Origin: Arabidopsis thaliana
Taxonomy: Eukaryota > Streptophyta > Magnoliopsida > Brassicales > Brassicaceae
Length of the DNA: 64,000 nt
Direction of reading: 5' to 3'
Assembly (NCBI RefSeq): GCF_000001735.4
Contig: NC_003071.7
Location: forward strand, 5,821,151-5,885,150
Shown here: positions 19,971 through 31,034 of the stretch, one piece after another
How positions within the stretch are numbered: position 1 is the stretch's first letter
Layout of the letters: the number at the start of each line of letters is the position of its first letter
The notes under the pieces: model-generated
What the model saw: the letters and a program-made list of their open reading frames with translations, nothing else
What the model was told of the DNA's origin: nothing
The model's database searches: none
Translations under genes and position numbers: made by a program

Positions 19971-22811
19971 ATACTATATTCTCACTCGTACATACGTGCG
20001 GGGTTTCATATTTTAAAAAATGTATTGGAATACATTTTTAGTGAAAGATATTATAGTGTATAAATTATAATGTGCATAGAAAAGTGTATAATGTTATTTA
20101 TAAATTATAATACAATACCTAATTTTTTATTAATTTATATTATTTATGTCTTATTTGTATTTTGTATAGTAAATAGATTGTTATATTTGTTTCAATTTGC
20201 AGAATAATATAGAAATATTTGGAAATTTGTGTATTTTTGTTAGTTGATGTGTATATAAATCAATTGTTTTTGTTTGAAATTTGATCAATTAGATGATATA
20301 ATGTGAAATTTACTCTGCGGTACACCGTTGGTCGATTTTTTTGTAACTAAAATTTTTAATTTTAAGTTATAGTTGTTTTGTAAATATTGTTTCTTTTGTT
20401 TAGTGTTTAAGATTATATAATTTTGTTATAATTGTTAATTCTAAGATTTCACTCGTAGATTATCTTCCCGTATTAATATCAATCCAAACTCGTTTCACCA
20501 TATAACTTCATTCCATAAAATTAAATATTATTTTGTTATTTTTTAATATTGTTATTGTAATATAAAAAAAAATCGAGGGATTGACATGTGATACATCTTG
20601 GATTAATATATTTAAAAATAATTTGTGATTTATAAATTTATGATATTGTAATATATAAAACCAATTTTTAGTGTAAACCTTTCAATAAGATGTAGTTCTT
20701 ATAATTAAAGTATAGTAGTATTTGGTTTTATATGGTTAAATATTTATAGAAATGAGATCATGTTATTAAGTAAGTTGTAAAAAGTTGTTCATTGCTTATA
20801 TAATTTCTTATTTAATCTACAAATAGTCACGTTTTCTTTTCTCATAATTGTTAAAATAATTGTATATATTAAAAGTCAAAATTTATATAAATTGATATTG
20901 CAACCTCATGAAATCGTAGGGATTTACACGTAGTGTACCACGGGTTATATTTTTTTTTTAATAAACTGATATATTTGTTGATTTTAGTTAAAAATAAAAA
21001 ATTAAATTAAGTTATATTTGTTTTGTTTATTGTTTAAGATTGTATAACTATATTTTGATTGTTAATTCCATGATTTTATTTGTGTTATAATATTGACCAA
21101 CACCCCGCTAGTTTCTGGTAATCTAGTGTTGACCCTGAAAGAAAAATCCATAAGAATACGCATAAATAGATAGTAAAATTAGGAGATAAACATCATTAGA
21201 ACATGAAGTAATTTACTTATGAATATCTATCTATTATTTTGAAGAATCGATATTCTAGATTGATTGTGAGGCAATGTGAATGTATGCATAACATTTATAA
21301 GAGATAGATTGTACTCAAACTTATTTATTATATTTCGAATACAATTAATGATCTATCAAAAAATCATATTATTGTTTGTTCCAAAACAAGTCATTCAAAT
21401 TTCAAAGAAAAAATAAGAATATTGGTGTGAATCAATATTTTCTCATTTTGAATATTTGCATTAAAAATTTTAAACATTGGTATTTAAACTTTGTTTTACT
21501 GTTTTACTTTTATAATAAATACAACATATGTAGTTTTAAGTAAATGTGTAAAATTTGTATACAAGTTGTTTTGGTAAGAAACAAGTTTCCTTTGTATTAG
21601 AGGATCTAATTTTTGGCCTAACTTAGAATTTAGTCTTTGTATAGTATTTTGGTTATATTTGTGGACCTAATTGGGCCCTATATTAGATTATTTTTGATAG
21701 GACTGACGAAAAACGGATCCGATAACCAACCCAATACCCGAACCAAAAAACCGGGTTAGGGCTGGTTAAAATTTTAGGAAATTTCCTTATTGGGTAGAGT
21801 TTTAGTAAACCCGTGGATATCCGATTGGTCCGGAAATTACCGGTTACCCAAAAAGAGTATTCAAAAACCCAAACATTAATTTAATATCCAAAATATTATT
21901 TATATTTAATCGTAATATAATCTAATTATCTAAGATTATAATTATAAATCTAAATATGTCAATTAATTTTGGACCTAAATATCCAAAACAACTAAACTAT
22001 TCAAAAATCTTTTGTTATGTTTGTCAAAATTTAGTAAAATATATTCAAATATAATTAAATTTATTAAAACTTAACAAATTTAAAAGTTTTTTTGTTTGGA
22101 GACCCGCTATCTACATACAAAATACCGGTTTCTATTTTTTTGGGTATTTTTAGGGCCTGAAACTTTTATCCAAATGACCCAAACCCAACTGGACCCAACC
22201 CGAACCAGAACCGAATATTTAGAATTATTCTATTGAGTAATAAATCATATACCGTTAATCCCAAACCCGAACGGGTTCTATCCGAACTCGAATGGGTTAC
22301 TCTTATGCCCAACCCTATTCTCTGATTTAATTATCTAAAAACTCCCAAAAAAACATATGTTTTGCCGACTACTTTTTATTTGAAAAATTTTACATCCTCT
22401 TCTGCCAAAATCATTTCATAAGACATCCCAAAATCATTTCATTTTATATTCGTTTTTGAAAATTCAAATTATGGCATATGCGAAAAAACTCTAATTATTT
22501 TTTTATAACGATGATATTATTTTTTTCGCAAAAATAGAATCATATAAAGATGAGAGGTAAATTATAATAATTAATAAAAAATTAATATGATAATTTAGAT
22601 ATCAAATCTAATTTGTTGATTTTAATTGGTTACTTTTTTGGAAATTAATAATGTATTTCGTTTTGAATTAAATTTAATTAATTAAATTAGTATTTGACTT
22701 TTTAATTCTTAAAGAGATGAATTAATTTACTCTTTAAAATTTTATTTCTAATGGCATACCTATGTAATTACTTACAAAAATTAAGGTTACATAAAATGTA
22801 ATTCCCAAATA
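19971..22811 (-). mobile_element. 2.8-kb AT-rich insertion, Helitron-like, in the gene C promoter
   Basis: Gene A has TTTAATATTGTATATATGGAGG directly before the leader GGGTGAGAAGAAGACGAG. In gene C the similarity stops near 19970 and resumes at 22813. The left edge carries CGTACatacGTGCGGGG, similar to the 3' hairpin region of an inverted Helitron, but the CTRR end is not intact. The interior has phrases shared with 48.3-50.3 kb (TTTCACTCGTAG, CGTATTAATATCAATCC). No ORF of note; the exact ends are unproven. Confidence 0.45.
21701..22316. mobile_element. Old hAT-like remnant
   Basis: The left end TAGGACTGACGAAAAACGG and right end ...ATGCCCAACCCTA (inverse TAGGGTTGGGCAT) recall hAT termini. 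The interior is full of CCCGAACC/GGGTT motifs. The flanking 8-mers ATTTTTGA and TTCTCTGA agree at only 5 of 8 positions, so this is old or mis-bounded. Confidence 0.35.
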
Positions 22812-22878
22812 GGGTGAGAAGAAGACGAGAGAAATATCACAACTACCCAATATCATCCTTGTAGCCTTAGCAGCAGCC

Positions 22879-24523
22879 ATGAATTCCAATTCAGTGGGTG
22901 CATTTCGTGAGAGGGAAATCGATGGAAAACCATTTTACATTGTCACTTTTTCTTCTCAAACAGACACCACAATCCCTTCTTCCTCTGGTGAAACAGCCAT
23001 TGATGGCGATCACGACCTCTCTTTTCAACAACCTCTTTTCCTCTGTCCTTCTTTACGTCTTAAAGCTGACGAGGAAAACTATTCTTATAGTGAACTTCTC
23101 CCGTTCAATATTTCCCCGCTCTTCCCCAGCATAAGTAGCGCTGATCAACAAGTCCAGCATTTGCTTGATTCCGACAGCCGTGATGCTAATATCTGTAAGC
23201 TCCCTGTTGTCCCTATCTATTGGTGTAACAATAAACACGGTGATTATGCTCAATTCATTTGCCGTGCATGTGACACATTCAAGATTGACACAGACTATTA
23301 TATATGTCTCACATGTGATCAAATGTTCCACAAAGAATGCGTGGAGTCTCCGCTTGAGCTCAAAAACCCTTCGTATCAAAAACCATGCGTGAGTTGCATG
23401 TGCTGTGATTTAGCTCTCTTTAGCTTGTTTTATCATTGTCCCACCTACGAACTTAGTATGCATCCCGTTTGTGCGATGAAGCCAATACCCATTTTCATAG
23501 ACAACTCAAAAAGGCATCCCCACCTTCTCACCTTTTTTCCCAAACAAGCTTCCTTACTTTGCGATGTTTGTGGCCTCATTAAAGAAGCTTTCCCCACCTA
23601 TGTGTGTCCTCGATGTATCTTTGTAGCCCATCAAGATTGTATCTATTTTCCATATGTCATCAAAATATATCGTCACCAACACCGTATCTCTTTTACCTCT
23701 TCTCTTCCATCTGGAAAATGGTCTTGTGGAGTCTGTCGTAGGAAGGTTGACAACAATTGTGGTGCATACACTTGCAACAAGTGTAGCCACTATTTTGTTC
23801 ATACAAGATGTGCGTTGCGCAACGACGTGTGGGATGGAAGGGATCTCGAGGGAGTACCTGAAGAACCTGAAATAATTCTCGAGCTATTTGAGACGATAGC
23901 TGATGGAATAATACTCCATTTTTCTCATGACCATCATCAAGGCCATTTTTCTGATGGAACAATTGTGGTGTGCCTCGGTTTCTGAACCATTTGAATATCA
24001 AGGCCATGAGCATCCTTTATTCCTAGCTTTAGACCCAGACCAAGAACTTGAGGCAACTTGTCAAATCTGCCAACAGAAAGCTACTTTTCTTCAAAAACTA
24101 AATTGCATCGAATGTGATTATGTTATTTGTTTTAAGTGTGCTACTTTACCATACGAGGCAAAGTATAAGCACGACACACATCTCCTCACATTCTGGGAAG
24201 GGAAAGAGGAAAGTGATCAATACGGCTGGTGTGAGGTCTGCGAAAATCAAATAGTATACTCAAGAGAAGATGGCTTCTATGCTTGTGATGACTGCTGCAC
24301 CACTCTTCATGTTCATTGTTTGCTTGGAGAAGACATGTATATGCTGAAACCTAGTCAAACCATAACGTATATTAAGAGGGAGGTTCATATCCTTCCCAAC
24401 AATACCCGGTCTCGACCATTATGCCATTATCATGTTGATAACCGTTGTCCACAAAAAGTAGTTTTCAAATCGGAGGACATGACATTTTGTTCGTTCCGTT
24501 GTTTTACACGAAACGCTGTGTAA
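22879..24523 (+). pseudogene. DC1 gene C, broken by an internal deletion with filler DNA
   Basis: The gene starts at ATG 22879 (MNSNSVGAFREREIDGKPF) and follows gene A closely through the first four C1-like modules, up to ADGIILHFSHDHH at about 23938. About 290 bp present in gene A (roughly 13093-13386, two modules) are then missing. A short unrelated string, AAGGCCATTTTTCTGATGG, and a few more bases sit in their place. The frame shifts, so translation from the ATG stops at 23985. The rest of the gene (CASVSEPFEYQGHEHPLFLA, CQICQQ..CDYVICFKC, WCEVC..CCTTLHVHC) continues in another frame to the TAA ending at 24523. The first frame could still give a 368-residue protein with four modules, but the promoter is also displaced, so function is doubtful. 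Confidence 0.9.
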
Positions 24524-25105
24524 TCTTGATTCCTTGTCAACGTTGTAATCTTTTTTTTTTTTTATCAAAAACGCTTTGTAATTTCTACATCTACTGTCAG
24601 TTTCTTATCTTTTCCAAATCGGTACTTCTCTATGTCCATTTGCCTTGATCTCATATTTTTTTTTGTTTGTTTCGGTCATCAATTCTATATGGACTATATA
24701 TGTTTTCACTGTTAGTTTGCTATCTAATCTATTAGTTTCCTCTGTTTTAAAATGTGGTATGCAGAGAACAAGCATGTGAGAAACTTGTAGTAGAAGAGAC
24801 GGGACGGATAGAAGAGTCAAGAGCCTATTGATTCTCCAGTCTTAATTGTTGATGTATTGTTAACGAGTTTTATATCAAGATGAAGAGAAACATAAAGCGA
24901 TACTTATGGATGGCAAATAATGAAGGCAAAGCTGTTGAAGTAGTTCTTGTATTAAGTCAAAGTACCGCACGAAGTAGTTCAGGAGAACAGAGCAAAGTGA
25001 AGCAAACATATGGAAATTAGCAAGTCGGTTTATAGAGGTTGGTTATGGATACTAGAAGTTTGGAGAAGATTTTAGAAGACTGAAGGGTTTACTTTTCATG
25101 AGAGG
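24524..25105. other. Intergenic region and older retroelement-like sequence
   Basis: No ORF. Bases near 24660-24720 match sequence downstream of gene A. From about 24830 to 25105 the sequence is unlike the array. The last bases (GACTGAAGGGTTTACTTTTC then ATGAGAGG) resemble 30300-30329 across the copia element, so the copia sits in, or next to, an older repeat. Confidence 0.5.
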
Positions 25106-25665
25106 TGTAAGGTTTTGATCAACACTTAGCTCACAAAACTCTCGAATCAAACGACTTAAACTTTGAGAATGAATCGAAACTTTGAAGAGAACTTAAAAAA
25201 ACAAAGACACACACGATTTAACGAGTTCACGTTCCTCAACCGGAATCGCTACGTCTCGCCGGAGAATCTCTCCGGAAATCCACTAGAACCTTTCTTTACA
25301 ATGTATCTTTACAAGTTTTCTCTCTCTAGTTCTCTCTAGAACTTGATTACAATTCTCTCTTTTTCTCTATCTCCGATCTAACAGAATTACAGAGAAGAAG
25401 AAGAAGATATAGTTACAGAGCTCATGCGAAAAAGACCAAAACACCCTCAAGCTTGTTATGACCTTAGTCAGCTCGCCTCACGTGTTATGACTTTAGTCAG
25501 CTCGCCTCACGTGTTATGACTTTAGTCAGCTCGCCTCACGTGTTATGACTTTAGTCAGCTCGCCTCACGTGTTACGCTTGAATCACGACAGACTTCGAAC
25601 CCTCTCTTTCACCGAGTTTCTCCCACACTTAGACCCGAAGACTAAAATCTGAGTCACTTCTTACA
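25106..25665 (-). repeat. Complete 3' LTR of the Tnt1-like copia
   Basis: 560 bp, with inverted termini TGTAAG/CTTACA. It contains four 29-bp tandem repeats in U3. Confidence 0.88.
25455..25570 (-). promoter_or_regulatory. Four 29-bp U3 repeats with G-box cores
   Basis: The unit GTTATGACTTTAGTCAGCTC plus GCCTCACGT is repeated four times head to tail. Each junction makes CACGTG, the G-box bound by bZIP/bHLH factors. The other LTR has two units. In tobacco Tnt1, tandem U3 boxes act as stress-responsive enhancers; a like role here is an inference. Confidence 0.7.
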
Positions 25666-25750
25666 ATTCTCCACCTTGACTCTGATTGTCTTCCTTGTCT
25701 CAACTTGTTCTAGTTCTTGGATCTCCTCTCCGGAACCTGAGAATTACCTC

Positions 25751-28700
25751 TCAGTTTTCAGTGACTCGGAGCATATTCAATGCTCCTTCAAACTTAGCCA
25801 GTGGAACAGTTTTGGTGAAAATATTAGCAGGATTGCATTCTGTTGCAATCTTCACCACCTTTATTAAACCTGCACATATGATATCTCTGATGAAATGCAA
25901 CCTGATATCAATATGCTTTGTCCTTTCGTGATGCACAGAGTTCTTCGCTAATGTTATAGCACTTTGTGAATCACTGTGAACTTCCACATAATCCTGTGAA
26001 TGTCCAAGCTCTGCAGCAAAACCTTTTAACCACAGTGCTTCTTTTACTGCCTCAGTAAGGGCCATGTACTCAGCTTCCGTCGATGAAATAGCCACGACCT
26101 TCTGCAATTTTGACTTCCAGCTAATTGTGTTACCTCCCACAGTGAACACATAACCAGTTATTGATCTCCTGGTATCAAAGTTGCTGCCATAATCTGAATC
26201 ACAGTACCCTCTTAGCAGAAAGTCTTCCTGCTTCCTGAAACATAATTTCTTCTTTTCAGTACCTCTCATGTATCTCAAGACCCACTTTACCGCTTGCCAG
26301 TGATCTTTAAGAGGTTTGCTCATAAACCTACTTATCACACCTAATGAATAAGCAAGATCCGGTCTAGTGCCTATCATAGAATACATGATACTCCCAATTG
26401 TATTTGCATAAGGAACAATCTTCATTCTTTCAAACTGTTCCTCATACTCTTTATCTGTAGCAGCTTTGAGCTTGAAATGAATTCCCAATGGTGTTGAAAC
26501 CGGCTTAGCATTGTCCATCTGAAATGATCTCAGGACCTTTTTTACATAGCCTTCTTGTGACAAAGTCAACAAACCAGCATCACGATCTCGAGAAATCTCC
26601 ATTCCCAAAATCTTCTTAGCATCTCCTAAATCTTTCATTTCAAATTCTCTGCTTAATAACTGTTTTAGCTCATTAACCTCAGACTTGTTAGCTGAGGCTA
26701 TCAACATATCATCCACGTACAAAAGTAAGTAAATGTATGTATCACCATTGCATTTCTTGAAGTACACACAACTATCATAAGCACTCCTAGTGTACTTAAT
26801 TCCTCTCATGAATTCATCAAACCGGAGATTCCACTGCCTAGGTGATTGTTTAAGGCCATAGAGAGATCGTTTCAGTAAACATACCTTATTTGATCCTCTC
26901 TTGATTTCAAATCCCTCCGGTTGAGCCATGTAGATCTCTTCTTCTAGAAATCCATGTAAGAATGCCGTTTTGACATCCATCTGTTGCAGCTCCATGTTGT
27001 AGTGTACTACCATTGACAAGAGATACCTGATAGACACATGCTTAACAACAGGTGAGAAGATTTCATTATAATCAACTCCTTCTTTCTGTGTAAAGCCTTT
27101 AGCTACCAATCTGGCTATAAATCTTGGTGCCTCAACTCCAGGTATTCCAGCCTTTCTAGTGAACACCCATCTACAACCAATCAATTTAACCTTTTCAGGC
27201 TTTGTTACAAGATCCCAGGTGTGATTTTTACTCATCGACACCATCTCTTCTTTCATAGCTGCATTCCACTTTTCCCAATCAGGATCCAAAAGAGCTTCCT
27301 GGTAAGATTTTGGTTCTGGCTTACCATCATCTTCTGAGTAATAAGCAAAGCCAACCATGTTCGACTCATTATACTTTGGATTTGCTTTAATGGTTCTGCG
27401 AACCCTGTCTCTGACCAACTGATAAGTACTCAGATCTTCTACTGCATCAGAATCTTCTTCTTCTGATTCTTCGTCTTGACTGTGTGTAGGTGAGTTAAGG
27501 ACTGGATTATGACTTGTAGTTGCTTCACTTGGATTTGAGTTATCTTGGGTTGCTCCACCTTGATCTGTAAACTCTTGATCATTCATATCCGGGTTAACTC
27601 TTAAATCCTCTAAGTCACTTTCACTTATAGTGTTCTGTGAATCCCCTTTCAAGTCTTTAAACATCACCTGTTCTCTGAAAATAACATTTCTGCTTATCAC
27701 ACATTTCTTATCTTCTAAAACCCAGACTTTATATCCTTTAACTCCCTCAGGATAGCTGGTGAAGATCCCTTTCTTGGATCTCGGGTTTAACTTTCCTTGG
27801 TCTGCATGAATATATGCTAAACATCCAAACTTTCTTAGTGAACTTAGATCCGGAAGAGCTCCAGTCCACTTTTCTTCTGGTAAATCGAAGTTTATTGCTG
27901 TAGAGGGTGACCTGTTGATGAGGTAAACTGCTGTGGAGGCTGCCTCAGCCCAGAACTTCTTCTCCATACCACTCCTACTCAACATACTCCTCACTTTATC
28001 CATTATTGTTCGATTTAACCTCTCTGCAATCCCATTCTGCTGAGGTGTGTAAGCACAAGTCTTATGCCTCACTATTCCTTCTTCTTTGCAAAACTTTTCA
28101 AAGTAGTGATTGCAGTATTCTAGACCATTATCTGTTCTTAGCTTCTTGACCTTTCTGTCTGATTGGTTTTCCACCATCTTTTTCCATTCAACAAACTTCT
28201 CAAATGCTTCATCCTTCTTTCTTAGGAAATAGATCCAAACTTTTCTTGAGTAATCATCAACAAAAGAGATGAAGTATTGACTGTTCCCAAGTGATGCAGG
28301 ATTATGTGGTGAGCCCCACAAATCTGAATGGACGTATGCCAATTTTTCTTTAGTAACATGTTGTGCAGGAGCAAAACTGACTCTGTGTTGTTTACCATAC
28401 ACACAATCTTCACAGAACTCAAGTTCTTTAATCACTTCCCTTCTCAGGCATCCCTTTTTAACCAAAATTTCCATTCCTTTCTGACTCATGTGACCGAGTC
28501 TACTGTGCCATAAGGCAGTCTCATCTTTAACTTCTGCAGAAGAATGTGATTCTCCTTCTTCAGTCACACCATCTAGTATGTATAGAGTATCTCTTTTCTG
28601 ACCTTTTAAGATAGTAGAGCAACCTTTTACAATCTTCAGAATGCCATCCTGAGACTTGAACCAGCATCCTCTATCTTCTAGTGTACCAAGAGAAATGAGA

Positions 28701-29824
28701 TTCCTAGTCATATTGGGCATGTATCTCACATCAGTAAGAATCACTTGAGATCCATCAGAGTTTCTAATCTTGATACTGCCAATTCCCTTAACCGGAGAGT
28801 AAGTATCGTTTCCCATCTTGACATAACCTGAACTCAACTCTTTAAAATCTTTAAACCAGTCTTTCCTTGGAGTCATGTGGAACGAGCATCCAGTATCAAG
28901 AACCCACTCATTTGCAATGCTATCTGTCACCACCAACGTTTCATCAGTAGCCAGTAGAACCATAGCAGGATTAAAAGCTTCAGTGGACTTAGCCAAACTA
29001 GACTCTCCATTATCTGAACCCTGCTGTTTTGACTTGTTCCTTTCTATCCACTTATAACATTGCTTCTTGAAGTGTCCTTCTTTGCCACAGATCCAACATA
29101 CTCTCTTACCATCTGCTGACTTAGACCTTGACCTATTCTTGCCTTTATTCCCTTGGTTATTGTTCTTACCATCTGGTCTTCCTCTAGCAAAATGACCTTC
29201 TACAACTGGTCTATTGTTCTGAGACAATTCTCTCTCTTTATCTCTTGCTGCAACCATCACATCATCGAGTCTAAGCTTTTCTCTGCTATTACTGTACTTC
29301 ATAGTTTCAACCAAACCATCATATCTTGCAGGCAAAGAACTCAACAACAATATCGCTTGAACCTCATCAGTTACATCAATCTGAAGATGGTTAAGATCTG
29401 CAACGATCTTGAGAAAATCATCAATATTCTCATCGATCTTCTTATTTTCTTGCATCTTGAATGTATAGAAACTCAATTGAGTATATACTCTATGCGGTAA
29501 AGATCGAATCATGAATAGTCGATCCAACGTTTCCCAAGCTTCTGCTGCGGTTTTACATAGCTCAATCTTTCTCAAGACCTTATCTGCAACATTCAGAAAA
29601 ATCACATTCTTCGCCTTGTCACAGCGCTCGAGCCTTGCTACTTCATCCGCATCTCGCTTCTTACGTTTCTCTGGATCTTCTTCTTCTTCCTCGGTTAGAG
29701 GTTTCGGAGTGGTCCCAAGCACAACGTCTTTCAAACCAATGACGCTGAGATGAGCCATGATCCTTGTCTTCCAGAGTGAGAAATCACCGGATCCATCAAA
29801 GATCGCGATTGGATTACCAGCCAT
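25751..29824 (-). CDS. Copia gag-pol polyprotein (Tnt1-like), intact
   Basis: An uninterrupted 1357-residue frame. From the N-terminus: gag region (about 1-220, WKTRIMAHL..AAEAWETL), basic linker, CCHC knuckle CWICGKEGHFKKQC (about 243), protease WVLDTGCSFHMT (about 308), GAG-pre-integrase LWHSRLGHMSQKGM (about 432), integrase core with SDLWG, FVDDYSRKVWIY and RTDNGLEY (about 490-560), reverse transcriptase (WVFTRKAGIPG..YNEIFSPVVK to LLLYVDDMLIA, about 880-1060) and RNase H (SSTEAEYMALTEAVKEALWL, about 1255), ending near NIFTK. The integrase-before-RT order defines Ty1/copia. The start is the first ATG after the PBS. All catalytic motifs look present, so the element may be mobile if its damaged 5' LTR still drives expression. 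Confidence 0.95.
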   Translation of the reverse strand: MAGNPIAIFDGSGDFSLWKTRIMAHLSVIGLKDVVLGTTPKPLTEEEEEDPEKRKKRDADEVARLERCDKAKNVIFLNVADKVLRKIELCKTAAEAWETLDRLFMIRSLPHRVYTQLSFYTFKMQENKKIDENIDDFLKIVADLNHLQIDVTDEVQAILLLSSLPARYDGLVETMKYSNSREKLRLDDVMVAARDKERELSQNNRPVVEGHFARGRPDGKNNNQGNKGKNRSRSKSADGKRVCWICGKEGHFKKQCYKWIERNKSKQQGSDNGESSLAKSTEAFNPAMVLLATDETLVVTDSIANEWVLDTGCSFHMTPRKDWFKDFKELSSGYVKMGNDTYSPVKGIGSIKIRNSDGSQVILTDVRYMPNMTRNLISLGTLEDRGCWFKSQDGILKIVKGCSTILKGQKRDTLYILDGVTEEGESHSSAEVKDETALWHSRLGHMSQKGMEILVKKGCLRREVIKELEFCEDCVYGKQHRVSFAPAQHVTKEKLAYVHSDLWGSPHNPASLGNSQYFISFVDDYSRKVWIYFLRKKDEAFEKFVEWKKMVENQSDRKVKKLRTDNGLEYCNHYFEKFCKEEGIVRHKTCAYTPQQNGIAERLNRTIMDKVRSMLSRSGMEKKFWAEAASTAVYLINRSPSTAINFDLPEEKWTGALPDLSSLRKFGCLAYIHADQGKLNPRSKKGIFTSYPEGVKGYKVWVLEDKKCVISRNVIFREQVMFKDLKGDSQNTISESDLEDLRVNPDMNDQEFTDQGGATQDNSNPSEATTSHNPVLNSPTHSQDEESEEEDSDAVEDLSTYQLVRDRVRRTIKANPKYNESNMVGFAYYSEDDGKPEPKSYQEALLDPDWEKWNAAMKEEMVSMSKNHTWDLVTKPEKVKLIGCRWVFTRKAGIPGVEAPRFIARLVAKGFTQKEGVDYNEIFSPVVKHVSIRYLLSMVVHYNMELQQMDVKTAFLHGFLEEEIYMAQPEGFEIKRGSNKVCLLKRSLYGLKQSPRQWNLRFDEFMRGIKYTRSAYDSCVYFKKCNGDTYIYLLLYVDDMLIASANKSEVNELKQLLSREFEMKDLGDAKKILGMEISRDRDAGLLTLSQEGYVKKVLRSFQMDNAKPVSTPLGIHFKLKAATDKEYEEQFERMKIVPYANTIGSIMYSMIGTRPDLAYSLGVISRFMSKPLKDHWQAVKWVLRYMRGTEKKKLCFRKQEDFLLRGYCDSDYGSNFDTRRSITGYVFTVGGNTISWKSKLQKVVAISSTEAEYMALTEAVKEALWLKGFAAELGHSQDYVEVHSDSQSAITLAKNSVHHERTKHIDIRLHFIRDIICAGLIKVVKIATECNPANIFTKTVPLAKFEGALNMLRVTEN

Positions 29825-29870
29825 ACTCCGATTCGAACTGGCTCAAGAACCTTGAGCTCTGATACCAATT

Positions 29871-30277
29871 TGTAAGGTTTTGATCAACACTTAGCTCACA
29901 AAACTCTCGAATCAAACGACTTAAACTTTGAGAATGAATCGAAACTTTAAAGAGAATTTAAAGAAACAAAGACACACACGATTTAACGAGTTCACGTTCC
30001 TCAACCGGAATCGCTACGTCTCGCCGGAGAATCTCTCCGGAAATCCACTAGAACCTTTCTTTACAATGTATCTTTACAAGTTTTCTCTCTCTAGTTCTCT
30101 CTAGAACTTGATTACAATTCTCTCTTTTTCTCTATCTCCGATCTAACAGAATTACAGAGAAGAAGAAGAAGATATAGTTACAGAGCTCATGCGAAAAAGA
30201 CCAAAACACCCTCAAGCTTGTTATGACCTTAGTCAGCTCGCCTCACGTGTTATGACTTTAGTCAGCTCGCCTCACGT
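29871..30277 (-). repeat. 5' LTR of the Tnt1-like copia, outer end lost
   Basis: It begins TGTAAGG at the PBS side, as the other LTR does, but stops after the second 29-bp repeat at CTCACGT. About 95 bp of outer U3 are absent, plus two repeat units. What follows (AAGAAAGTATAACGCTTAAG) is unlike the rest of the LTR. No TSD can be paired. Confidence 0.8.
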
Positions 30278-31034
30278 AAGAAAGTATAACGCTTAAGGGG
30301 ACTGAGGGGTTTGTCTTGAGAGGTTCTTGGATTGTATAGGAATCCATGAACGTTAGAGATTAGATAATTGTTTGAGTGAAACTTGTAAGTTTACTAAACA
30401 GATTTTCTAATAAAGAAGCTTTTTGTTTTGAAGAAACTACGTCTTAGCTTGTGACTCAGTTCTTGAATCGATTTCCATATACATAAATAGCTCTTGCGTT
30501 TTCATTAATGATATGCCCAATTCAAATTTCTGTGACTCCATGATGATATTCTTGAAACTGGTACGACGAGTTAGGATTAATCTGGCTATGATTCAAAGAA
30601 ACATGTAGTTTGTGCTGGCAGTAGAAACCAAGTTTTAAGCAATCTAGAAAAAAAAAAAAAAAAAAAAGAAACCCCAAAATAGTCAACAGGATAAATTTTT
30701 CCAATGATCTGATGGTTTTAAGTTGATCAGGGGACATCTGCATTGCCGACGACGCGTTCGATGGTCAACGCATTAAGCTTGTAACTCCTGGACTGAAACA
30801 TTAACTTTGTTCTGTAAGTTTTATACAAGTTGTAAATATGAATTGCAACTTTTTTGTTTGATCAACTTCCTTTTTTTGTTTGACAATTGTAAACATATTA
30901 AACGACTTGTCTGATCTTATATTATGACTGAAAAATAAAACAGATTTTTATATTATACACATAATAATTATGTCTAACGTGTGAGAGAGTCAGAGATTGT
31001 GATACTTTTTTAATTGAGAAAATTAGTAGAAAGA
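30278..31034. other. Intergenic region upstream of gene D
   Basis: No gene. 30300-30480 looks like the end of an older retroelement (AATAAAGAAGC, then a G/T-rich stretch). 30680-30850 has the GATCTGATGG...GTCAACGCATTA module of the DC1 array. Confidence 0.5.

Larger units (their letters stand above)
25106..30277 (-). mobile_element. Tnt1-like copia LTR retrotransposon (minus strand)
   Basis: The 3' LTR is at 25106-25665 (TGTAAG..., in minus sense, to ...CTTACA) and the partial 5' LTR at 29871-30277. The PBS is at 29854-29868 (minus-sense ATTGGTATCAGAGC) and the polypurine tract AAGGTGGAGAAT lies at 25666-25677. A single intact gag-pol lies between. The shared part of the LTRs (about 405 bp) differs at about three positions by eye, so the insertion is not very recent. 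The outer end of the 5' LTR is missing. Confidence 0.92.

Noticed and set aside
25455..25570. Regular 29-bp direct repeats resembling a CRISPR array
   Set aside because: There are no spacers between units, the host is a plant, and the repeats lie in the U3 of a copia LTR.
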